Assembly: GCA_017433405.1 (NCBI GenBank)
Contig: JAFRHH010000066.1
Coordinates: 1-64,000, forward strand
Source: Clostridia bacterium
GTDB taxonomy: Bacteria; Bacillota; Clostridia; Christensenellales; Aristaeellaceae
Direction of reading: 5' to 3'
DNA length: 64,000 nt
The notes below the pieces were generated by a model. The model made no database searches, had not been told where the DNA came from, and saw nothing but the letters and a program-made list of their open reading frames with translations. Position 1 is the stretch's first letter; every line of letters begins with the position of its first letter. A program made the translations under genes and the position numbers. This document shows positions 24,380-31,462 of this stretch, piece after piece.

Positions 24380-24473
24380 ACTTTCCCCGCCTTTCAAACA
24401 ATAAAAATCTTTTTATGTGGAATACTTCCACTGTCTTCTCCCTTTTCTGCCTTTTACTCATTTTTGACTTCTG

Positions 24474-25226
24474 TCAGTACAAAGCAGTATTACTGCTTTG
24501 TGGTAAACGACACATCGGCCTTTTCCCTGATCCCCAAATTCCATTCACCAAATTAGTAATTGCCTTTTTGATTTTTAAGCGATGGTTTTCGTTGATGCTG
24601 ATTGCAAAATAGTCCCTGACAGAATAGCGGGGAAAAGTGATAATTTGTATATCGCTTCTCTGAACATTTGGACTCAGGCTCATAAACCGCTGAATCATCC
24701 TATCGATGTAAACCGCTTCATTTACCCTGGGGCGATGCTGATAAACCAAAATACTATGGCCCTGACAAAGATAATCTTTGACCTCTTCATAAAGAACATA
24801 TTTGAGTTGCTTCTGGCCATTTTTCCCTGCTGACGGAACCACCATCCCATTGTCTGGATCGAGGAATACTAAATCCGCTTTGGTTAACTCACTCAAAGCA
24901 TGTTGATGCCATTTGTTTCGGTGCTCCCCCGGCACTCTCTCAGAATAATATAAAGCACCTTCAATGAGGTTTTCTTTTTCCAGTGTTTCTATAGAACGAG
25001 ATAAACCACCGTCCGAATGGAATATCCTCTTCAAGCGCGAAGATAGCTCTGGATCATAAGTTGCGAAGGATTCAGGAATGCAGTATTTCCCGTCATTTTG
25101 TTTCTCTGAAACAATAGAATCTGATTTATACCAGTTCACTCCGATGGAGAGTCCCTGCTTGTGTAATTCTCGTAGGAGAACAAACTTTCCATAATCTCCG
25201 ATATCACCAGCATAACAATCCTGCAT
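24474..25226 (-). CDS. Hypothetical protein with DCYAGDIGDYGKF start
   Basis: 250 residues. ATG 25226 follows GGAGGTG; a longer in-frame start at 25268 would overlap the next gene. The start MQDCYAGDIGDYGKFVLLRE and the internal LVFLDPDNGM, ILVYQHRPR and ITFPRYSVRDYFAI are distinctive, and I have the impression of a widespread uncharacterised family found near mobile elements. The LDPDNG motif resembles the DPPY-like loop of methyltransferases, but no SAM-binding glycine loop is obvious. The last 20 residues look non-homologous, and a 21-bp palindrome (24480-24500) spans the end. It is the second gene of the small cluster. Confidence 0.65.
   Translation of the reverse strand: MQDCYAGDIGDYGKFVLLRELHKQGLSIGVNWYKSDSIVSEKQNDGKYCIPESFATYDPELSSRLKRIFHSDGGLSRSIETLEKENLIEGALYYSERVPGEHRNKWHQHALSELTKADLVFLDPDNGMVVPSAGKNGQKQLKYVLYEEVKDYLCQGHSILVYQHRPRVNEAVYIDRMIQRFMSLSPNVQRSDIQIITFPRYSVRDYFAISINENHRLKIKKAITNLVNGIWGSGKRPMCRLPQSSNTALY
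24480..24500. repeat. Palindrome over the 3' end of the hypothetical gene
   Basis: CAAAGCAGTA and TACTGCTTTG form a near-perfect 10-bp inverted repeat around one central base. It overlaps the last codons before the stop at 24474 and has no U-tract. Confidence 0.4.
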
Positions 25227-25257
25227 CCATTCACCTCCGTCCCATGGATTGATGACT

Positions 25258-25578
25258 TTATTCAGCAAGAGTTTCCAGGTACTCTACATGCTTCCCAGTC
25301 GCTTTCGCATATTCAATCTCTGACAGGGTACTGGTACCAATGTACCCGCCGACATTGATAACATAGATTTCATCAGCCATATCGATCTTCCGCTTGTGCA
25401 TGTCATCTAGCATCTCTTTGGTACCTTCCGTCCAGACCTCATTATCACCAGAATGACCAAACAGGCCGACACTGATCACGATGTTTCCTTCCAGCGTTAG
25501 CTGCTTCTGTGCTTCCATGAAGGCATTTTTGAAACGGGTACTACCGCAAAGAGTGATGACTTTATACTTTCCGACCAT
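25258..25578 (-). CDS. Nucleoside 2-deoxyribosyltransferase-like protein
   Basis: A 106-residue protein beginning MVGKYKVITLCGSTRFKNAF, with EGNIVISVGLFGHSGDNEVW, KRKIDMADEIYVINVGGYIG and STLSEIEYAKATGK. The CGSTRF start, the DxADEIYVIN strand and the SEIEYA helix are hallmarks of short NDT-superfamily proteins often carried by phages and plasmids. Larger members exchange bases on deoxynucleosides or hydrolyse nucleotides. The short form's substrate is unknown. It lies 31 bases upstream of the 24474-25226 gene. Confidence 0.75.
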   Translation of the reverse strand: MVGKYKVITLCGSTRFKNAFMEAQKQLTLEGNIVISVGLFGHSGDNEVWTEGTKEMLDDMHKRKIDMADEIYVINVGGYIGTSTLSEIEYAKATGKHVEYLETLAE

Positions 25579-25599
25579 ATCAGCCTCAGCTCCTGTTCT

Positions 25600-25983
25600 T
25601 TATTTCCATCCTATCTGGCCGAAGGTCATTCGATTCACTGGTTCATAAATTGAGGTTGGTTGGGATTTCTTCCAAACGTTAAATGCCTCCTCAAGACTAA
25701 GCTCGTTGTTGGTTGGGCTCCATATGAACACCTCATCGTACCGCCAGCTGTTATAAGTGTGCCGAATACATTTGCTATTATCATTTAGTTTCCATAAAGG
25801 ATCATAGCCGCAGCGATTACATGTCCGGGTAAGCCTGCTGAGAACTACAGAATACCAAGTCATATGAGCATAGCCATAATCGCCATCAGCATTATTGATG
25901 TTGATGTTCAGATTAACCCCGTCACGAGTTTCTATGTATTCAGCAATATTATCTGGAATGTCTATATGCTGGATTATCCGCAT
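25600..25983 (-). CDS. Hypothetical protein with Cys pair, about 127 residues
   Basis: Begins MRIIQHIDIPDNIAEYIETR at ATG 25983; only a weak ribosome site (GCGGGTGA) precedes it. Contains DYGYAHMTWYSVVLSRLTRT, a CNRCGYDPLW Cys pair with a later Cys (SKC), and ends NRMTFGQIGWK. The CxxC could bind zinc together with the later Cys/His. No family recognised. It is first in the minus-strand cluster and directly follows the McrC-like relic. Confidence 0.55.
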   Translation of the reverse strand: MRIIQHIDIPDNIAEYIETRDGVNLNININNADGDYGYAHMTWYSVVLSRLTRTCNRCGYDPLWKLNDNSKCIRHTYNSWRYDEVFIWSPTNNELSLEEAFNVWKKSQPTSIYEPVNRMTFGQIGWK

Positions 25984-26014
25984 CAATCATCACCCGCTTC
26001 CATTTGTCTTCGTG

Positions 26015-26390
26015 TCATCCTGCAGCAAACACCTGCTGGAATTCAGTCTCGCTAATCTTCATCTGCGAGACAAACATTTCATAGTTTTCGGCATTAGCCG
26101 GTATTTTTAGGCCGTGCTTTGTGAGACAGATATCATCTCGTGGGGTGACGTTTGCCTCGTATGTGGAGCCCTTGTTCATCCAGAGCTGAAGGTCATCCGT
26201 TCCTGTTGACTCCGGATAGAGGTAGTATCCTGCTTTCGCATCGAACCGGAACATATAGGCCAACACCTGAAGATAATCCTTGTTCCCAATGTTGTCGATT
26301 GGTTTGTACTTCGCGTCGGCAATGATTCTCTTATTGTTATCCCGGCTTATGAAGTCTGGGTAAATCAATCCAACATTCCCGCCGAATCAT
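26015..26390 (-). pseudogene. McrC-like restriction subunit, C-terminal remnant
   Basis: The open segment reads FGGNVGLIYPDFISRDNNKR, IIADAKYKPI, DYLQVLAYMFRFDAKAGYYL and ends QQVFAAG. PDF...IxDAKYK with a following QxxxY helix is the PD-(D/E)XK nuclease site of McrC-type proteins, which cut methylated DNA together with the McrB GTPase. A stop codon in frame at about 26391 and the lack of any McrC N-terminal sequence or McrB gene show that only the last about 125 residues survive. A TTG at 26368 could start a short product, but no ribosome site supports it. Confidence 0.65.
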
Positions 26391-26557
26391 CCACATCTTC
26401 CAGTGTCTTCTGTGGGAAGAGCACCATACGGTTAAGCTGCTTGATGACCTTTTTCGACGCAGGCGTGATCGGTTTGATAACGCCGCTGGTGCCGTCCGGC
26501 TCCTTAATAGGCGGCGTAACAGGCTTGGGATGGGTCCGGCGGCAGAGAGCCTTGCCG
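26391..26557 (-). pseudogene. Unrecognised gene remnant
   Basis: A frame in continuity with the region downstream of the methyltransferase-like gene reads HPKPVTPPIKEPDGTSGVIK and PITPASKKVIKQLNRMVLFP and stops after EDVDDSAGMLD. It has coding character (basic, Pro-rich then helical) but no start or ribosome site. It is joined to the McrC relic at about 26390, probably a recombination scar. Confidence 0.3.
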
Positions 26558-27742
26558 TTATGCGTCTTCTTCGCGCTTTCTGCGGAAAACGAAAATCTGG
26601 AAGCAGGGACTGAATTTGCTGGAAAACATGTCCCTCGGCATCGGATTGCAGGTGATCGGGCACTCTGCCCTGCAGATCCGGGCCGGATTTTCTTCCCCGG
26701 CTTCTCTGTCCGGGTTCCGCCTCCGGTCCTGCTCCATGCGCGTCGGATAATACGGACAGTGTTTTCTGATATTGCCCGGATCGTCCAGATACGCCCGGAC
26801 AAAATCGGGCACGGCAAAATCCGGCGCGAGCTCTTCTATCCCGATCCGCCCGTCCTCCGTATCGGGAGAGGCCAGATAATGGCAGGGCCACACCTTGCCG
26901 CTCTCGTCCCGGACCTCCTCCGAATGAAAAAACCTCTCCCAGCTCTCGGGGAGGGACAGAGGGAGGCTTTCCACCCGGTAGCCCTTTCGCTCAAGGGCGC
27001 CGATGACCCGCTGCGTCTTCTGCCAGTCGGTCAGCTTCCAGTCCCGTTTGTAGGAGGATACTGATCGGTAGGATACCAGAAGGAAGAGCACGTCGCTTGT
27101 AAAGGCGGTTTTCTCGAGCCCGCGGAGGAACGCCCCCGTATCGTCGGGGTATTCGCGCAGCTCACTGAGGACCGTGGCGAAAAAGAGAATGTTGCCGTCA
27201 AATTCATCCACGCCGTCCCAGTACTCCTGCAGGGGCTTTTGCACAAAGCGTGTCTCAAAGGGAACCTGTACGCGGGTGGGCCAGCCGGCGATATCCACGC
27301 CGATGTAGTGCGCGTCCGGGCTGCCTCCGATCTCCCCGAGCACATAGGACAGGGAGAGCGCGTCGATCATGGAGCCGCAGCCGAGGACCAGAAGCCGCAT
27401 CTCCTTTATCTTCTCCTGAAGGAGTGCCGGGAGCAGAAGCCGGTACATGAGATAGTAATGCAGCAGATACAGACTGCACAGGCGCAGCTTATACATCAGG
27501 GCCGGGATCCGCTCCTGAAAGTCCGGGGAATGGCCCTTTCTGTAGTAGGCCGAGAGCTGCATTTTCCGATACGCGTCGGAATCTGCGGCAAAGAGACTGT
27601 CCAGCTCGTGAAGCTCTTTTCGCAGCTGTGCCCGAAATGCCTGGGTATCCACCGTTCCCGCAGGCAGCAACGGCCCCTTCCCGGAGGGCTTCCGGCGGAA
27701 GAGGACGCTCAGTTTTTCTTTCAAGCGTTCCGATATGCTCAT
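26558..27742 (-). CDS. Methyltransferase-like protein next to a reverse transcriptase
   Basis: 394 residues from ATG 27742 behind AGGAG. Residues 110-170 have the SAM-binding first motif of class I methyltransferases (MRLLVLGCGSMIDALSLSYV, then HYIGVDIAGWPTR). A Rossmann-like continuation follows: GNILFFATVLSELREYP, LFLLVSYRSV and GYRVESLPL. The N-terminal 110 residues are helical (LRKELHELDSLFAADSDAYR). The C-terminal 60 residues look out of character (many Cys, Arg and Pro), and the original gene may have been altered near its end. It faces away from the reverse transcriptase gene across a 298-bp structured spacer. The substrate is unknown. Confidence 0.65.
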   Translation of the reverse strand: MSISERLKEKLSVLFRRKPSGKGPLLPAGTVDTQAFRAQLRKELHELDSLFAADSDAYRKMQLSAYYRKGHSPDFQERIPALMYKLRLCSLYLLHYYLMYRLLLPALLQEKIKEMRLLVLGCGSMIDALSLSYVLGEIGGSPDAHYIGVDIAGWPTRVQVPFETRFVQKPLQEYWDGVDEFDGNILFFATVLSELREYPDDTGAFLRGLEKTAFTSDVLFLLVSYRSVSSYKRDWKLTDWQKTQRVIGALERKGYRVESLPLSLPESWERFFHSEEVRDESGKVWPCHYLASPDTEDGRIGIEELAPDFAVPDFVRAYLDDPGNIRKHCPYYPTRMEQDRRRNPDREAGEENPARICRAECPITCNPMPRDMFSSKFSPCFQIFVFRRKREEDA

Positions 27743-27771
27743 GCTGACTCCTGACCGCCTTGTGCGGATGC

Positions 27772-27803
27772 CGCCCGTTTCCCGTTTTTTACCCGATGGG
27801 CGG
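27772..27803. repeat. Hairpin in the 5' leader of the methyltransferase-like gene
   Basis: CCGCCC and GGGCGG pair around an inner region rich in CCCG and T. It would be transcribed in the minus-strand leader. Confidence 0.35.
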
Positions 27804-27857
27804 AGATTTTGTGTAAAAAAGGAAGCAAGGAATCTCTTTTGGTAACGGAATTAAAGC

Positions 27858-27936
27858 CCCGCCCGCTGTTGACCGCCTGCAAGGTCTTCCGCTTGCAGCG
27901 GGCAGTGCTCTCTGCAGGCGTATCCGGAAAGGATAC
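27858..27936. other. Strongly structured spacer between methyltransferase and reverse transcriptase
   Basis: GCCCGCTG (about 27862) is complementary to CAGCGGGC (about 27896-27903). Alternatively CCGcCTGCAAG pairs with CTTGCAGCGG, and GCCTGCA with the later TGCAGGC, so several mutually exclusive folds exist. TATCC/GGATA (27921-27935) adds a further hairpin. No coding frame is evident. Non-coding RNAs often sit beside bacterial reverse transcriptases, making this a candidate, but the strand is undetermined. Confidence 0.4.
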
Positions 27937-27979
27937 ACTTCCCTGCTTCCCACAGACAGTATATCATGGCTGTCAATGA

Positions 27980-28008
27980 TTGACGGATCGCGCACGCCGG
28001 TTTATATT
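27980..28008 (+). promoter_or_regulatory. Promoter of the reverse transcriptase gene
   Basis: TTGACG (27980-27985), a 17-bp spacer and TATATT (28003-28008). A short palindrome GTCAATGATTGAC (27972-27984) overlaps the -35 and could be an operator. Confidence 0.6.
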
Positions 28009-28040
28009 TCTCTAAGGAAGCACACAGGGAGGCGCTGGGA

Positions 28041-29318
28041 ATGGCATTGTTTGAAGAAATGCTGGACACGGAAAGGCGCATGGCTTATCTGAAATACAGG
28101 GAAAGCCGGGGCGAGACCGACGGCCGGCTGCAGGGGATGCGGGAATATCTGCTGCGCGGCGCCTATACAGAGGATGTGAGGCGGCTTGCGCGGGGCGAAT
28201 ACACGCTGTCTGTGCCTGCCAGGAAGGAGATTCCAAAGGGATATACGGACCGGAAGCGGACCATCTATCACTTCACCGAGGACGAGATGACGCTTCTGCG
28301 CATGATGGCCTTCGTTCTCCACGACTGTGAAGACCTCATCCCCCGGGAGGTGTATTCCTTCAAGCGGGGGATTAGCGTCAAGGATCTGGTCTGGAAAATC
28401 AGCCGCTGCCCTGAGCTGCGGGAGCAGTATGTGGTGAAGGCGGATGTGGTCAGCTACGGCAATTCCATCCGGGCCGAGCGCCTGATCGACATGCTGCGCG
28501 AGGGCTTCGCCGCGAGGGACCCGCAGGCACTCGCCTTCTTCACCTGGCTTCTGCGGCGAAGGACCTGGTATTCAGACGGCGTGTTGACCGAGGGAGACAC
28601 CGCCGCCCTGCCGGGAATCCCGATCCATAATTTCTTTACCAACCTGTACCTGACGGATACGGACCGGAAGCTCGCGCCGCGCTGTGAGCTGTACGGGCGC
28701 TATTCCGATGACATCATTCTGTTTCAGAAAACCCGGCCGGAGGCGGAGGAGAATCTCCGCCTACTCCTGTCCGAGCTTGATGCGCACGGCCTGATCCCGC
28801 ACCGGGACGAGAAGACCAGCATCTTCGAGCCGGGCCAGGCCTATGACTTTCTGGGCTTTTCGTTTGAGGGAAGCCAGGTGGATCTGGCCCGGGCCTCCGT
28901 GCAGAAGCTCAAGCGCAGGATGCGCATACGCGCCAAGCGGATCGGGCTTGACCGGGACGGGCGCCTTCAGACGCCGGAGGAGAAGGCGAGGCTGCTGATA
29001 CGCCTTAACCGCCAGACCTTTTTCGGAAAGGCAGGGTCCAACGATCTCTGCTGGAGTCAATGGGCCTTTCCGGTCATCACCCGGACCGAGCGTCTGCACG
29101 AGCTTGATCTGTACAACCAGCAGTGCATCCGCTACGTCATGACCGGCAAGTGGTCCGACGCCGGGTATAGAGTGCGCTATGCGGCGCTGAAGGAACTGGG
29201 ATACGAAAGCCTGGTGCGCAGCTATTACGGCAGCCGCAGCCGGGCACAGCACGACCCCGGAACCACCGATCAGATAATGCAAGGAGAAACATGTACTTGT
29301 ACCGTCCTACCAAATTGA
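28041..29318 (+). CDS. Reverse transcriptase, unclassified bacterial group
   Basis: 425 residues, ATG 28041 behind GGGAGG. RVT motifs in order: IPKGYTDRKRTIY (64-76), motif A YVVKADVVSYGNSI (Asp135), motif B ALPGIPIHNFFTNLYL (189-204), motif C RYSDDIILF (221-224 YSDD), motif D GLIPHRDEKTS and motif E YDFLGFSF (269-275). The catalytic Asp residues are intact. There is no maturase or HNH domain as in group II introns, and the retron NAxxH and VTG motifs are not seen. The C-terminal about 120 residues are helical (FFGKAGSNDLCWSQWAFPVI, LYNQQCIRYVMTGKW). Defence-type or housekeeping-type unknown-group enzymes are the best comparison. It has its own promoter and a divergent methyltransferase-like partner. 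Confidence 0.85.
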   Translation: MALFEEMLDTERRMAYLKYRESRGETDGRLQGMREYLLRGAYTEDVRRLARGEYTLSVPARKEIPKGYTDRKRTIYHFTEDEMTLLRMMAFVLHDCEDLIPREVYSFKRGISVKDLVWKISRCPELREQYVVKADVVSYGNSIRAERLIDMLREGFAARDPQALAFFTWLLRRRTWYSDGVLTEGDTAALPGIPIHNFFTNLYLTDTDRKLAPRCELYGRYSDDIILFQKTRPEAEENLRLLLSELDAHGLIPHRDEKTSIFEPGQAYDFLGFSFEGSQVDLARASVQKLKRRMRIRAKRIGLDRDGRLQTPEEKARLLIRLNRQTFFGKAGSNDLCWSQWAFPVITRTERLHELDLYNQQCIRYVMTGKWSDAGYRVRYAALKELGYESLVRSYYGSRSRAQHDPGTTDQIMQGETCTCTVLPN

Positions 29319-29463
29319 CAACAGATGGTGTGGCATCCGCCGGAACAGAATACTCTCCGTTCTGGTACAAGGAATATATACATTCCTGCCGTTCCGGAAT
29401 GTAAAGGTTAAACCGATACTCACCATAAGAGTCGGAATCTGTATCGCTGAATCTGAATTCACT
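29300..29463 (-). pseudogene. Possible gene remnant downstream of the anti-sigma gene
   Basis: A minus-strand frame reads FRFSDTDSDSYGEYRFNLYI and PERQECIYSLYQNGEYSVPA, looking like an extracytoplasmic beta domain, but it has no start and runs into the 3' end of the reverse transcriptase gene. It could be the tail of a lost third gene of the sigma/anti-sigma operon. The evidence is coding character only. Confidence 0.25.
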
Positions 29464-29505
29464 GTATTAGGATTCATCGTTTTAGAGCAACAGTACAAAA
29501 TCGTT

Positions 29506-30474
29506 CTAAATATCCGATTTGAAGCGTTCAAGAAACATCCGCCAGGCGATGGTTAGCAAAGCATAAATGGCAAGTGCTACCAACAGGATGCTGAGGAGAT
29601 CCCGCTCCATAAAGAAGCTTGTGGTCTTCATTCCTTTCAAAAGAAGATGCGACAGGATATAAGAGACCGGTACAAAGAACAATTGACGCAAAATCCAACT
29701 ATATGTCCAATTCCTCAGCATTCCCCAAATCAGTCCGCATGCTCCGGCTATTACAAGTGCCATCACAAGATAATAGGCCAGTGCAAGACGCGGAAGGATT
29801 TCCGCGCCACCTTTCATTGGCGTTCCCCACAGTATTGTTTGTGGTTGCTCAAGCCCATAGATCAGGCAATCAGGTACAGGGAAGATGGTTGATTCATAAT
29901 ATGACTGAGCAAGATTATCGGAATGCTGGTTTGTACATAAAGCCTGAATAAACAAAGTATGTGTGCCGTCATCATCAACCACAATGTGTTCTTCAAATCC
30001 GTTAACAATGCTGTTCACATTAAGAACAAGGCCCTCGTCTTTCAGTTTGGCAGGATAAGGCGCTGTTGTTGGTGAGGAGGTAACGAACTCGCCGGTTTCA
30101 GTATCACGCTCATCATCGGCTAAATCCTCAGGTTGATACGTTTTTACTCCGACAACCTCAATTAACCCGTCCTGCCACGGTAACAACTGAATGGCCATTG
30201 TGCGGAAGAAATAGGTATATACTCCGACGAAGACGATCAGCGCTGCCATCGCAGCGGCGTAAAAGCGCTTTTTTCGTATCTGTTTCTTCAGATTTTGCAG
30301 CGGTTTTGCGGTATCAATAGGGTTCTCTGCCGGCGCGTTCGTTTCAGACAGCTTTTTCTTGCAAGCATCGCATTCATTCAGATGTTCTTCAATCAGAACC
30401 TTTGTTTCCTGCTCGACCATGTTTTCGGCGTACAACGGCAGCAAATCACGTGTAACAGCACAGGGCAGTTTCAT
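29506..30474 (-). CDS. Anti-sigma factor with zinc-finger (RsiW-like) domain
   Basis: 322 residues. ATG 30474 follows GGAGG at 7 nt; ATG 30480, which overlaps the sigma stop as ATGA, is too close. The N-terminus MKLPCAVTRDLLPLYAENMV with HLNECDACKKK is the zf-HC2/ZAS zinc-binding anti-sigma domain. Then come a single transmembrane segment (AAAMAALIVFVGVYTYFF), an extracytoplasmic portion of about 120 residues, and three further hydrophobic segments near the C-terminus. It should hold the upstream ECF sigma factor inactive until an envelope signal arrives. The multi-pass C-terminus is longer than in RsiW itself. Confidence 0.85.
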   Translation of the reverse strand: MKLPCAVTRDLLPLYAENMVEQETKVLIEEHLNECDACKKKLSETNAPAENPIDTAKPLQNLKKQIRKKRFYAAAMAALIVFVGVYTYFFRTMAIQLLPWQDGLIEVVGVKTYQPEDLADDERDTETGEFVTSSPTTAPYPAKLKDEGLVLNVNSIVNGFEEHIVVDDDGTHTLFIQALCTNQHSDNLAQSYYESTIFPVPDCLIYGLEQPQTILWGTPMKGGAEILPRLALAYYLVMALVIAGACGLIWGMLRNWTYSWILRQLFFVPVSYILSHLLLKGMKTTSFFMERDLLSILLVALAIYALLTIAWRMFLERFKSDI

Positions 30475-30476
30475 GA

Positions 30477-30962
30477 TCATTCCTCCATTTTCTTTTTAAT
30501 CCTGGTACGCGCTCTATGAAAGACTACGCACGCCCAGTTTTCCGATTTACCGAAGAGGTCTCCGATATCCCTGAAACTAAGCTGACCTAAAATTCGGAGT
30601 GTGAATACCTCCCGATAGGGCTCATCCAGGTGATGGAGCAGTCGATGGATGCGCATGCTTTCATCCTGACGCACAATTGCTTCTTCCGGCCCGATGGACG
30701 GGTCTTGAATCGGCAGCGCGTCATCAATCGACTGATCCTTCTTTTTTCGCAGTTCTGTCAGCCATAAGTTTTTAGCGATGGCGCAGAGCCAGCTTTTCAG
30801 GCTGCTCCTTCCCTGAAACTGATCCAGCGTTCGCATGGCCTTAAAGAAGGACTCCTGGGTGATCTCTTCAGCAATCTGTGGATTTCTGGAGAGTGAGAGC
30901 GCATAACGATATACTGCATCAAAGTAGTTTTGATAGATCTGATCAAAAGTATCGTGCTGCAT
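30477..30962 (-). CDS. ECF-type RNA polymerase sigma factor
   Basis: 161 residues behind GGAGG. Region 2 is DQIYQNYFDAVYRYALSLSR and QIAEEITQESFFKAMRTLDQ with the core-binding and -10 recognition helix. Region 4 is LDEPYREVFTLRILGQLSFR followed by DIGDLFGKSENWACVVFHRA, the helix-turn-helix for the -35. The family is usually 160-190 residues. The anti-sigma gene starts within the stop region, so the two are translationally coupled. It directs a stimulus-dependent regulon that probably includes its own promoter. Confidence 0.93.
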   Translation of the reverse strand: MQHDTFDQIYQNYFDAVYRYALSLSRNPQIAEEITQESFFKAMRTLDQFQGRSSLKSWLCAIAKNLWLTELRKKKDQSIDDALPIQDPSIGPEEAIVRQDESMRIHRLLHHLDEPYREVFTLRILGQLSFRDIGDLFGKSENWACVVFHRARTRIKKKMEE

Positions 30963-31075
30963 TCTGCTCTCAACCTCCTTCCGCTTTATTAGACGCAGAA
31001 CCTGAAGAAATCTTACAAAGAAATTATATCATGACATTATATTGGGTGCACCGTTCATTCTTTATGTTTCAAAGC

Positions 31076-31122
31076 GTTCGACATTTCCGTAAGCAGCTCC
31101 TCAGGATAACGAAGTGTCGAAC
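31076..31122. repeat. GTTCGACA hairpin element, second copy
   Basis: GTTCGACATTTC (31076-31087) pairs with GAAGTGTCGAAC (31111-31122), twelve pairs with one G-U. The 5' arm and following CGTAAGCAGCTCC match 8225-8249. The remainder of 30963-31440 holds only the antitoxin relic. Confidence 0.5.
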
Positions 31123-31179
31123 TCGGCTGCATTCTCGGACAGGCCGCACTTCGATGGAGATCAGCAGGGACACATATGT

Positions 31180-31310
31180 CGTAAAAAGAGGATCGACCAA
31201 GCCAGATCGATTCTCTTTCTTATTGGGCAAGGAAAGCCGGCCAACCAGATCGCTGTATCCTCTTTTTTTGATGAAAACAGGTTCCTGCTTGTTGTGCGCA
31301 ATTTCAGGAA
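31180..31310 (-). pseudogene. Phd/YefM antitoxin remnant
   Basis: The minus strand encodes PEIAHNKQEPVFIKKRGYSD followed by LVG. It aligns with ISKIAHKMQEPIFITKNGYS of the intact antitoxin at 18173-18442. Further on, KRIDLAWSI matches NRIDQAIYE of the intact protein, but in a shifted frame. The N-terminus and start are lost, and no toxin gene follows. Confidence 0.65.
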
Positions 31311-31462
31311 GAAAGCCAGCCAGACAAAAGATACGTCCCCCTGTCTTTCCCCAGCATTTCCTTCTTCATGAACCTCCTGCAGTTTGCCGCCAGACTGCTC
31401 CCGGAAGGGAAAAAGCAACCTGAGGAAGAATAAAAAAAAGGATGAACAGATGGAGGTGCGCA

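Noticed and set aside
27862..29318. Retron (msr-msd plus reverse transcriptase)
   Set aside because: The enzyme lacks the retron NAxxH and VTG motifs, and the enzyme's own promoter lies downstream of the structured spacer, so a classical retron layout is not supported.
28041..29318. Group II intron-encoded protein
   Set aside because: No maturase or HNH domain in the frame and no domain V-like RNA end recognised downstream.
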